A DNA stretch of 64,000 nucleotides, taken from the NCBI RefSeq assembly GCF_014203665.1, contig NZ_JACHJN010000010.1, forward strand, positions 248,001 through 312,000, written 5' to 3'. Of the stretch, positions 50,670-57,580 are shown piece by piece. The notes beneath the pieces are model-generated. The model was not told where the DNA came from and did no database searches. It saw only the letters and a list, made by a program, of their open reading frames with translations. A program made the position numbers and the translations under genes. Each line of letters opens with the position of its first letter. Within the stretch, counting starts at the first letter, position 1. Origin of the DNA: Saccharothrix tamanrassetensis. GTDB lineage: Bacteria > Actinomycetota > Actinomycetes > Mycobacteriales > Pseudonocardiaceae.

Positions 50670-51521
50670 ATGGATGGTCGGCACCAACGGGCTCGCAGGA
50701 CCGCCGACAACCCCGAAAGTGAGCCGACTACCTCCAGGACGACTATTGCGGTGGCCCGGTGGGGTGGCGTGGCCACCGGTCTGACCGGCGCCCTCGTCGC
50801 GGTGCTGACCTTTCCGACCCCGCTGTTGAAAATCGTCGGGGCACTGGTCTGCGCCATCATCGGCGCGACCGTGCTGGCCGCCGCCCGCGACCGGGACAGA
50901 CCCCCGGCCGGTCTGCTCGCGCTCCTGTCCACGGCCAGTGTCGCCACGTTGGCGCTGGTCATCGTGCTGAGCAACCAGGGCATACCGGCCCCCGCAACCC
51001 CCGCGCACACGGCGGGCGGGCCATCCCCGTCCAGTGGCCCCGCGACCACGACGGACGCGATCGGCACCGCCCGGTCGGTTCCTCCGACACCGCCGAATGC
51101 CACCTCGCTGACGACTTTACGGCCGGTGAAGAACGAGGCGAGCGAAAACCTCTGGACCACCGGCACGATGCGGTTGAAAGGCGTCACCCACGACCAGGCG
51201 ATCGCCGCCACCGGGGCGTGGTGCGGTTCCACCGAGGTCGAATTCGCTCTGGACGGGAAATACGACCGGTTCTCCGCGCTGATCGGGATCGCCGACGAAT
51301 CCGCCGAGACCAAACCACTCGACTTCTACGTGCTCACCGACGGCCATCGCGTCGGGGACTTCCCGGCGGTCGGCAAAGTGCCGCAACTGGCCACCGTACC
51401 GGTGGCCGGCGCGCTGCGGCTGACCATCGGCGTCGAGCCGCCGGACGGCGACGCGAGCACGTGCCCCGGCCCGGAACGCGTCGGCATGTGGGCCGACCCG
51501 CTGCTGACCCCGGCCAGGTGA
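50670..51521 (+). CDS. Membrane protein with NPCBM-like domain
   Basis: A 283-residue protein. Two membrane segments at about 36-52 (ATGLTGALVAVLTF) and about 55-100 (IVGALVCAIIGATVLAAA and LSTASVATLALVIVLS), a Pro/Thr/Ser-rich linker and a C-terminal NPCBM-like carbohydrate-binding domain (VEFALDGKYDRFSALIGIAD, then FYVLTDGHRVG). ATG follows GGGAGCA. The outside domain may bind a sugar polymer. It is divergent from the eCIS operon; no direct link is shown. Confidence 0.78.
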   Translation: MDGRHQRARRTADNPESEPTTSRTTIAVARWGGVATGLTGALVAVLTFPTPLLKIVGALVCAIIGATVLAAARDRDRPPAGLLALLSTASVATLALVIVLSNQGIPAPATPAHTAGGPSPSSGPATTTDAIGTARSVPPTPPNATSLTTLRPVKNEASENLWTTGTMRLKGVTHDQAIAATGAWCGSTEVEFALDGKYDRFSALIGIADESAETKPLDFYVLTDGHRVGDFPAVGKVPQLATVPVAGALRLTIGVEPPDGDASTCPGPERVGMWADPLLTPAR

Positions 51522-51605
51522 TCGTCCCGGCCGGCGCTCCTCCCCGGTCAGTCCGAACCGGGATGTGTGCTCCCGGTGACTTCGAGTCCCGGAAAGCGGT
51601 CGGTA

Positions 51606-51617
51606 TGACGCGCGTCA
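51606..51617. promoter_or_regulatory. 12-bp palindrome TGACGCGCGTCA
   Basis: A perfect palindrome, followed by GTTAAC at 51621-51626, 130 bases upstream of the second UsfX-like gene. A related TGACACGGGTGACGTG lies at 19427-19442. It could be an operator; evidence is only the symmetry. Confidence 0.35.
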
Positions 51618-51711
51618 CATGTTAACTACCGGCGTTCACAAACCGTGATGTTCGGCCGTTCGCCGCCCGGCCGGCTTTCACGATTCTGATGGGCGGTCCT
51701 GTGTGGACGTG

Positions 51712-51737
51712 GTGTAGCCGGCTCACGGCTCGGGTAT
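51712..51737 (+). promoter_or_regulatory. SigF/SigB-type promoter of second usfX-sigF module
   Basis: GTGT (51712-51715), 16 bases, GGGTAT (51732-51737). Only 9 bases separate it from the ATG at 51747, so the mRNA should be leaderless or nearly so. Confidence 0.7.
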
Positions 51738-51746
51738 GTGCCAACC

Positions 51747-52106
51747 ATGAACGGCGGCGAGGTAGAGCTCCGGTTGGCTGCGCTTCCCGCCTGCCTGTCC
51801 ACCGTCCGCGCGGTGGCCGGCGCGATCGCCCGATCGACACCCGAACTCGCCATAGACCTGGTCATCGCAGTGGACGAGGCGTGCACCACGCTGGTCGCCA
51901 AGGCCGGCCGACACGCCGAGCTGGCCTGCCGGTTCATCCGTGACGGCGACTCCGTGCGGTTTCGCGCACAGGTCCGCTCATCGGCCGTCACCGTCCCCGA
52001 CCAGCGCTCGTTGTACTGGCGGGTCGTCAGCTCGGTGACCGACACGGTTGCCACCTGGGTGGACGGAGACGGCCTGTTGCACGTCGAGTTGAGGTGCCGG
52101 GCATGA
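51747..52106 (+). CDS. UsfX/RsbW-type anti-sigma factor, second copy
   Basis: A 119-residue paralogue of the 8220 protein: LAALPACLSTVRAVAGAIA, then AIDLVIAVDEACTTLVA and SLYWRVVSSVTDTVATW. It also lacks kinase G-boxes. ATG at 51747 fits a leaderless start; GTG at 51738 within the promoter spacing is unlikely. It overlaps the sigma start (ATGA). Sequence divergence from the first pair suggests separate sigma partners. Confidence 0.85.
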   Translation: MNGGEVELRLAALPACLSTVRAVAGAIARSTPELAIDLVIAVDEACTTLVAKAGRHAELACRFIRDGDSVRFRAQVRSSAVTVPDQRSLYWRVVSSVTDTVATWVDGDGLLHVELRCRA

Positions 52107-52846
52107 ACGCGGTCGACTACCAGCCGATGTTCGCCGAGATGGCGAACACCCAGCGTGACGGGATGCGCTATGCCGAGCTGCGCGACCGCCTGGTCACCGA
52201 GCACCTGCCGCTGGCCAGGCACATCGCCGACCGGTTCGCCGAGCGCGGCGAGTCGGTGGAGGACCTGCGGCAGGTCGCCGCACTGGGCCTGATCCACGCC
52301 GTCGACCGGTTCGACGCGGCCCGCGGCATCGACTTCCTGGCGTTCGCGGTGCCCACCATCACCGGCGAGGTCCGGCGCTACCTGCGGGACCAGGGCTGGG
52401 CGGTGCGGGTGCCCCGGCGGCTCAAGGAGCTGTGCACGTCGATCGACTCGGCCCGCGTCGACCTGGCCCGCCGCACCGGCCGCTCCCCCAAGCCCACCGA
52501 GGTCGCGCGGCACCTCGGCATCAGCGTGGACGAGGTCTACGAGGGCCTGCACGCCACCTCCGCGCACCACCTGCTGTCGCTGGACGAGATGACCGGCGGC
52601 GAACTGGACACCACCGACGGCCTGGTCGGCGACGACCCCGCGCTGGAGGTGGTCGAGCTGCAACACGCCCTCGACCCGATGCTGCGCGGCCTGCCCAGGC
52701 GGGAACGGCGGATCGTCGTGCTCCGGTTCTTCCGGGGCATGACGCAGAGCCAGATCGCGGACTCGGTCGGAGTGTCGCAGATGCACGTGTCCAGGCTGCT
52801 GAGCCGCTCACTGGCCCGGTTGCGCGCACTGCTCGATGACGTCTGA
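52103..52846 (+). CDS. SigF/SigB-type sigma factor, second copy
   Basis: A 247-residue group 3 sigma factor with regions 2-4: ESVEDLRQVAALGLIHAVDRFDAARG, FAVPTITGEVRRYLRDQGWAVRVPRRLKEL, and the helix IADSVGVSQMHVSRLLSRSL. It is alignable with the first copy along its length. Short N-terminus. It probably recognises the same GGGTA-type -10 boxes. It is followed by a DUF4383 gene in the same direction. Confidence 0.93.
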   Translation: MNAVDYQPMFAEMANTQRDGMRYAELRDRLVTEHLPLARHIADRFAERGESVEDLRQVAALGLIHAVDRFDAARGIDFLAFAVPTITGEVRRYLRDQGWAVRVPRRLKELCTSIDSARVDLARRTGRSPKPTEVARHLGISVDEVYEGLHATSAHHLLSLDEMTGGELDTTDGLVGDDPALEVVELQHALDPMLRGLPRRERRIVVLRFFRGMTQSQIADSVGVSQMHVSRLLSRSLARLRALLDDV

Positions 52847-52866
52847 AAGCGGGAGAGGTGATCGCC

Positions 52867-53238
52867 GTGGCGAACCTGTCGTGGCCGCAGCGCGCGGCGC
52901 TGGTGCTCGGCGCGCTGCTCGTGGTGTGGGCCTTGGTCGACCTGGTCGCGGGGCGGACTCCGCTCGGTGTGCTGCACCTGATCTCCGGTGTCGCGGTGTT
53001 GGCGGTGTCGTCCCGCGTGCGGGCGATCCGCCACGCGGGCGCGCTGTTCGGCCTGGTGTACCTGGTCGTGTTCGCGTACGGCATGGGTGATCCGGGCGGC
53101 CCGATGGACGCGGGCGTGCTCGGCAACGGCGCGCACCTGCTGCTCGGCTTCGCGTCGGTGGCGATCGCGGAGAGCTGCGTGTGGTGCGAACAGCGCGCCA
53201 AGGGCCTCCACCGCCGCCGCGCGGGACGGTTGCCCTAG
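52867..53238 (+). CDS. DUF4383 small membrane protein
   Basis: A 123-residue protein with four hydrophobic segments (RAALVLGALLVVWALVDLVAG, VLHLISGVAVLAVSS, ALFGLVYLVVFAYG, GNGAHLLLGFASVAIA) and the family NGAHLLLGF motif. GTG at 52867 follows GGAGAGG at 8 bases. It probably belongs to the sigma operon. Compare the longer DUF4383 gene at 13250, which also has a SigF-type promoter. Confidence 0.78.
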   Translation: MANLSWPQRAALVLGALLVVWALVDLVAGRTPLGVLHLISGVAVLAVSSRVRAIRHAGALFGLVYLVVFAYGMGDPGGPMDAGVLGNGAHLLLGFASVAIAESCVWCEQRAKGLHRRRAGRLP

Positions 53239-53253
53239 CGGGTTAGCGGGTAT
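53228..53253 (+). promoter_or_regulatory. SigF/SigB-type promoter of the Rv2629-like gene
   Basis: GGTT (53228-53231), 16 bases, GGGTAT (53248-53253), ending 31 bases before the ATG, with a GGGAGG ribosome site between. Confidence 0.65.
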
Positions 53254-53284
53254 TTCCCCCGTGTCGTCAACCGGGAGGTCCCCA

Positions 53285-54205
53285 ATGCACACCACGGGCT
53301 GGCACGAGGTCGTCGGTATCGATGGACCATTCGTGTCGGTGTACCTCGATGTGAGTGATCACGTAGGCCTGCGGTGGCGTGCGATCCGCGACCAGTTGGA
53401 GGGCGCCGGGGCGGCCCCGGAACTGCTGGAGGCAGTCGGTTCGGCGATATCGGACTCCCGGTCGAACGCCGTGGGGCGCGGGTTGGTCGCAGCCGACGGG
53501 CGGGTGCTGATCGACCGTGACCTGCCGTTGCCGCCCACGGGCTACACCGTGCGGTTCGGCGCGTTGCCCTACCTGTTGCCGCTGGTGGACTTGTCGGAAC
53601 CCCTGCTGCCTCATGTCGTCGTGCAGGTTGCCGAGTACGAGGCGGAACTGCGGGGCGTGGACCCGAGCGGCCGGCCGGTGGCCGTCGCCTCGGTGGGGGC
53701 GCGGCGGACGAACCGACGACTCGACGCACTGGAACTCGCCGACGTGGCCCACGAAGCCACCTCCCTGGTCGACCGGTTGCAGGCCCCCTTACTGGTGCTC
53801 GCCGGGCCGTTGTCCTCGCGGCGGTCCTTGCGGGTGGCGCTGCCCGATCGGTACCACCACCTGGTGGTGGAGGTCGAGGGTGCGCCGGACCGGACCGTGC
53901 TGCACCTGGCGGGGCGGGCGAACCAGGATGCCCGGCGGGCTGTCGTGCAGCGGTTCCGCGACGAGTCCTCGCGGCTGACCGGGCGGGCCGTGCACGGGGT
54001 CATCGCGGTGCAGGCGGCGCTGGAAGCCGGAGCGGTGGAGACGCTGCTGTTGACCGACCCGTTGGTGGGATCCCGGATGGCAGCCGACGGCGGTCGGGCG
54101 GACGAGGTCCTGCCGTTGCTGGCGGCGGTCCACGGCGCGGAGATCGCTTTGGTGGGCGGGGCGCTGCGACTGCACGAGGACGTCGGCGCACTGCTCGCCG
54201 GTTGA
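53285..54205 (+). CDS. Rv2629-like (baeRF-family) protein
   Basis: A 306-residue protein resembling the bacterial baeRF/Rv2629 family of eRF1/Vms1-like proteins: VSVYLDVSDHVGLRWRAIRDQL at the start, VVVQVAEYEAELRGVDPSG in the middle and ETLLLTDPLVGSRMAADGGRADEVLPLLAAVHGAEIALVGG at the end. ATG at 53285 follows GGGAGG. Family members link to ribosome and stress/dormancy responses; a SigF-type promoter here fits that. A peptidyl-tRNA hydrolysis GGQ or GxGQ loop is not evident. Confidence 0.82.
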   Translation: MHTTGWHEVVGIDGPFVSVYLDVSDHVGLRWRAIRDQLEGAGAAPELLEAVGSAISDSRSNAVGRGLVAADGRVLIDRDLPLPPTGYTVRFGALPYLLPLVDLSEPLLPHVVVQVAEYEAELRGVDPSGRPVAVASVGARRTNRRLDALELADVAHEATSLVDRLQAPLLVLAGPLSSRRSLRVALPDRYHHLVVEVEGAPDRTVLHLAGRANQDARRAVVQRFRDESSRLTGRAVHGVIAVQAALEAGAVETLLLTDPLVGSRMAADGGRADEVLPLLAAVHGAEIALVGGALRLHEDVGALLAG

Positions 54206-54255
54206 GGACTCGGACGCGCCCAGCCCGGCGCATTGCTCGCCGGTTGAGGGCTCGG
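54192..54255. repeat. 42-bp direct duplication around the stop codon
   Basis: TGCTCGCCGGTTGAGG occurs at 54192 and again at 54234, so the last codons and stop of the Rv2629-like gene are duplicated just downstream. It suggests slipped replication or replacement of the 3' end. Confidence 0.6.
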
Positions 54256-54356
54256 ACCGTCCGGCGGCGTGCGCCCTGTCCGGCGCACGTCTCGCCGCAC
54301 CCGGACCGGAGTGCGGCCGAGCGCGAAAACCCGCGCGGGCGCCCGGACCCGTCGGC

Positions 54357-55319
54357 CTACTTGGTCAACAGCTCCACCACAGCCTTCTCGACGGTCTCCC
54401 GATCACCGTCGACGTCGGCGAGAACAGTGCCCTTGTTGAACAACGTGACCACCCGAGGGTCCACATAGGACTTCCGGGCCACGGCCGGCGTGTTGCCCAG
54501 GTGCTCGGACACCTCCCGCATCACGGCCGCCTCCACCCGCTTGCGACCGCGCTGTGACCCCGGCCGCTCCTCCCGCGCCAGCGCCACCGCCGCCAACACC
54601 GTCGCGTGCCAGGTGCGCAGGTCCTTGACCGAGAACTCGTCCCCGACCAGTTGCTTGAACCGCTCGTTCACGTCCTCCGCGGTCACCCCGCGCCCGCTCT
54701 GGTCCACCAACAGCCGCTCGTCGTCGGACCTGTTGCGCTGCAACGACTTCACCGCCCGCGCCAGATCCCCGTCGACCACCCTCGTGGTGAACTGGATACC
54801 GCCCTTGGCCGGGTAGCAGAAGTCCAGGGTGGATCCGCGGACCCGGACGTGGGAGCACAGCAGCGTCGCCACGCCGTGCGTCCCGTTGTCCTCCGCGTAA
54901 GACTCGCCGCCGACCCGGAACACGCCGCGATCCAGCATCGCCAGCGCCGCCGCGACCACCCGCTCGTGGCTCCGCCCCCGGCCGCGCAGCGCACGGGCCA
55001 CCTCCGTCCGGAACGCCGGCAGGGCCGGGGCCAGCGTCAGCACCCGGTCGTGCTTCTCCTCGTCCCGCTCCTGCCGCCACCGGTCGTGGTACAGGTACTG
55101 GCGGCGGCCGGCCGAGTCCGTGCCCACCGCCTGGAGGTGGCCGTTCGCGTGCGGGCACACCCACACGTCGCGCCAGGCGGGCGGGATGACCAGGGACTTG
55201 ATCCGGGCCAGCTCCTCCGCGTCCGGCACCGCGCCGTCGGCATCGGTGTAGCTGAAGCCCCGGCCTCGGCGCTGTCGGCGCCAGCCGGGACCGTGCGGGT
55301 TGCTGCGGCGCAGTCTCAC
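54357..55319 (-). CDS. DNA topoisomerase IB
   Basis: A 320-residue bacterial-type IB topoisomerase. The N-terminal part has GFSYTDADG and LVIPPAWRDVWVCPHANGHLQAVGTD; the catalytic part has RALRGRGRSHERVVAAALAML, YAEDNGTHGVATLL, and the active-site tyrosine in ARKSYVDPRV (about 291-300). GTG at 55319 is used. It relaxes DNA by 3'-phosphotyrosyl chemistry. It is divergent from the GCS2-type ligase gene with 76 bp between. Confidence 0.92.
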   Translation of the reverse strand: MRLRRSNPHGPGWRRQRRGRGFSYTDADGAVPDAEELARIKSLVIPPAWRDVWVCPHANGHLQAVGTDSAGRRQYLYHDRWRQERDEEKHDRVLTLAPALPAFRTEVARALRGRGRSHERVVAAALAMLDRGVFRVGGESYAEDNGTHGVATLLCSHVRVRGSTLDFCYPAKGGIQFTTRVVDGDLARAVKSLQRNRSDDERLLVDQSGRGVTAEDVNERFKQLVGDEFSVKDLRTWHATVLAAVALAREERPGSQRGRKRVEAAVMREVSEHLGNTPAVARKSYVDPRVVTLFNKGTVLADVDGDRETVEKAVVELLTK

Positions 55320-55360
55320 CCCCGCGTGGTGCCCAGGCCCGAGAAGGGTGAAACTTCCTG

Positions 55361-55386
55361 GGTTGAGAGCCGCCCCGATTGGGTAT
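55361..55386 (+). promoter_or_regulatory. SigF/SigB-type promoter of the GCS2-type ligase gene
   Basis: GGTT (55361-55364), exactly 16 bases, GGGTAT (55381-55386), then only 9 bases to the ATG at 55396, again a leaderless geometry as at 51747. Confidence 0.7.
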
Positions 55387-55395
55387 GGGACGCCC

Positions 55396-56529
55396 ATGAC
55401 GCAGCCGTGGACCGTCGGCGTCGAGCAGGAGTTCCTGCTCGTCGACCCGGAGTCGCGCCGACCCGTGCCCAAGGCCGAGGCAGTCGCCCAGTACGCGGGC
55501 GAGCAGTTCGACGTGCAGCGGGAGCTCACGCCGTTCCAGATCGAGGTGGCGACGCCGGTCTGCCACACCACCGCCGAGCTGGCCGAACAGGTCCTGCTCG
55601 GCCGCAAGCACCTGGCCGAGGCCGCGCAGGCCGTCGGTTGCCGGCTGCTCGCGTCGGCCGTGCCGCCGGTCGGCACGGCCGGGCCCCCGCCGGGCACCGA
55701 CGACCCGCGCTACCGGTTGATGGAGTACTCGCACCGCAGGCTGCTCGGCGGGCAGGGCGTGTGCGGGATGCACGTCCACGTCGGCGTACCGGATCGGGCG
55801 ACCGCCGTCCGCGTCTCGAACGCGCTGAGACCGTGGCTGCCGACGCTGCTCGCGCTGAGCGCGAACTCCCCGGTCGAACAGGCCGCGGACACCGGGTACG
55901 CGAGCTGGCGGTCGATCGTCTGGTCGCGCTGGCCGGTCGGCGGACCGCCGCCGCACGTGGACTCGGCCGAGCACTACGACCGCCTGGTGCGGACCCTCGT
56001 GCACACCGAGGTCGTGCTCGACGAGAAGATGGTCTACTGGGACGTGCGGCCGTCGTCGCACGTCCCGACGGTGGAGGTGCGGGTCGCGGACATCCCGCTG
56101 ACCACCCAGGACGCCGTCGTCATCGCCGAACTCATCCGGGCCTTCGCCCGCACCGCCGGCTCCTCCGCCGAACCGCCCGATCGGGTGGACGACGTGCTGC
56201 TGCGGGCCGCCTACTGGCGTGCCGCGCGCGACGGCGTGGACGGTCTGGCGGTCGACCCGCGCACCGGGCACCTGCTGCCGGCCCGGGACCTGGCCGCCGA
56301 GCTGGTCGCGCTCAGCGCCGACGCGCTGAGCGATGCGGGCTCACTGTCCGTCGTGGAACATCACCTGGAATGGTTGCGTTCGAACGGGAGCGGGGCGGCC
56401 CGGCAACGCCGGGCGTTCGGTGCCTCGCCCGACGCGCGTGACCTGGTCGACCTGGCGCTGGCCGAAACCGTCGCCGAAGGCCACGCCGGACTACCGTGGA
56501 CAACGCACCGCACCGGCGGTGTGCGATGA
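55396..56529 (+). CDS. Carboxylate-amine ligase (GCS2/YbdK-type)
   Basis: A 377-residue ATP-dependent carboxylate-amine ligase of the glutamate-cysteine ligase 2 family. It begins WTVGVEQEFLLVDPES, then GRKHLAEAAQAVGCRLL, CGMHVHVGVPDR and DVRPSSHVPTVEVRVADIP, family signatures. The substrate is not certain; family members make gamma-glutamyl compounds. It and the STAS gene overlap or nearly overlap, forming an operon under the SigF-type promoter. Confidence 0.88.
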   Translation: MTQPWTVGVEQEFLLVDPESRRPVPKAEAVAQYAGEQFDVQRELTPFQIEVATPVCHTTAELAEQVLLGRKHLAEAAQAVGCRLLASAVPPVGTAGPPPGTDDPRYRLMEYSHRRLLGGQGVCGMHVHVGVPDRATAVRVSNALRPWLPTLLALSANSPVEQAADTGYASWRSIVWSRWPVGGPPPHVDSAEHYDRLVRTLVHTEVVLDEKMVYWDVRPSSHVPTVEVRVADIPLTTQDAVVIAELIRAFARTAGSSAEPPDRVDDVLLRAAYWRAARDGVDGLAVDPRTGHLLPARDLAAELVALSADALSDAGSLSVVEHHLEWLRSNGSGAARQRRAFGASPDARDLVDLALAETVAEGHAGLPWTTHRTGGVR

Positions 56530-56543
56530 GAGAGGAGACCGGC

Positions 56544-56903
56544 GTGCCAGAACCCGCGGCAACGCTCGCGTCCGTTCGGGTCGATCAGCCGTCGGACGGC
56601 GTGGTGGTGCTGCACGTGTCGGGTGAACTGGACACGAGCAGCGCGGACGAGCTGGCCAGTCCGTTGAAGAGCAACCTGGTGACGGGTGTGCGGGCCGTGG
56701 TGGTGGACCTGCTCCAGGTGCGGTTCCTCGGTTCGGCGGGCCTGGAGTCGCTCGTGACGGGTAGCAAGCGGGCCGACGAGCTCGGTGTGCCGCTGATCGT
56801 CGTGGCGGCCGGTCGGGCGGTGCTGCGCCCGATCGAGGCGACCGGCCTGGCCTCGGTGTTCACCATCGTGGCGACTGTCGACGAGGCCTTGGCGAAGGTC
56901 TGA
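56544..56903 (+). CDS. STAS-domain anti-sigma factor antagonist
   Basis: A 119-residue STAS protein: GVVVLHVSGELDTSSADELAS, then VVVDLLQVRFLGSAGLESLV with the candidate phospho-serine. GTG at 56544 has GAGAGGAG 6 bases upstream; an ATG at 56526 overlapping the ligase stop is the alternative. Coupled to the ligase, it would be made under SigF-type control and could feed back by releasing a UsfX-type protein. Confidence 0.85.
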   Translation: MPEPAATLASVRVDQPSDGVVVLHVSGELDTSSADELASPLKSNLVTGVRAVVVDLLQVRFLGSAGLESLVTGSKRADELGVPLIVVAAGRAVLRPIEATGLASVFTIVATVDEALAKV

Positions 56904-56976
56904 CCGAAGTCGTCCTCGCCCGGCTCGTGAGAGCCCGGTGGACGCCAGAGGGCTCGACGGACTGCGCGGACGGCGC

Positions 56977-57019
56977 GGCGCACTGCCCCCGACAGGGGCT
57001 CCCACGGGGGCAGTGCGCC
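56977..57019. terminator. Bidirectional terminator hairpin
   Basis: A perfect 15-bp stem (56977-56991 with 57005-57019) with a 13-base loop lies between the convergent STAS and deaminase genes. Confidence 0.85.
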
Positions 57020-57086
57020 CGCCGCCGACCAGCCCTGGCCGACGTGCGTCGCCCTGACCGGTGTCGGTCTTCCCGACCGGTGGCGC

Positions 57087-57530
57087 TCAGTCCCGGCCGA
57101 TGTCCTCGAACCACAGCTCGGGGTGGGCGGCGGTGAAGTCGCCCATCAGCTCGACGCACGCGGTGTCATCGAGCACGGTGATGCCGACACCGTGCTCGGC
57201 CAGCCAGTCGTGACCACCGTGGAACGTCCGCGCCTCACCGATCACCACTCGGGGGATCCCGAACTGACGGACGAGGCCGCTGCAGTACCAGCACGGTGAC
57301 AACGTGGTGACCATGATCGTGTCCCGGTAGCCCTTCCGCCGGCCGGCGTTGCGGAAGGCGGCGGTCTCGGCGTGCGTGGACGCGTCCCCGTCCTGCACGC
57401 GGCGGTTGCGCCCGCGGCCGAGCAGCGTCCCGTCCGAGGTGAACAACGCGGCGCCGATCGGGATCCCGCCCTCGGCCAGCCCGGCACGGGCCTCCTCCAC
57501 GGCAACGGCGAGCATGTCTCGTGCGTCCAC
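57087..57530 (-). CDS. Cytidine/deoxycytidylate-type deaminase (fungal-type cytosine deaminase-like)
   Basis: A 147-residue zinc deaminase with HAETAAF (about 53-59) and SPCWYCSGL (about 78-86) giving the C/H-A-E and PCxxC motifs, and GIPRVVIGEA typical of the CodA/FCY1-like group. GTG at 57530. Likely cytosine or a related nucleobase/nucleoside deaminase; substrate not proven. It lies 50 bp from the CHAT gene but in the same direction, so might be co-transcribed. Confidence 0.88.
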   Translation of the reverse strand: MDARDMLAVAVEEARAGLAEGGIPIGAALFTSDGTLLGRGRNRRVQDGDASTHAETAAFRNAGRRKGYRDTIMVTTLSPCWYCSGLVRQFGIPRVVIGEARTFHGGHDWLAEHGVGITVLDDTACVELMGDFTAAHPELWFEDIGRD

Positions 57531-57580
57531 GGCCTCAACCTACCGTCGCCACCGGTCGCCCCGTCGACCACGGACGGCCG

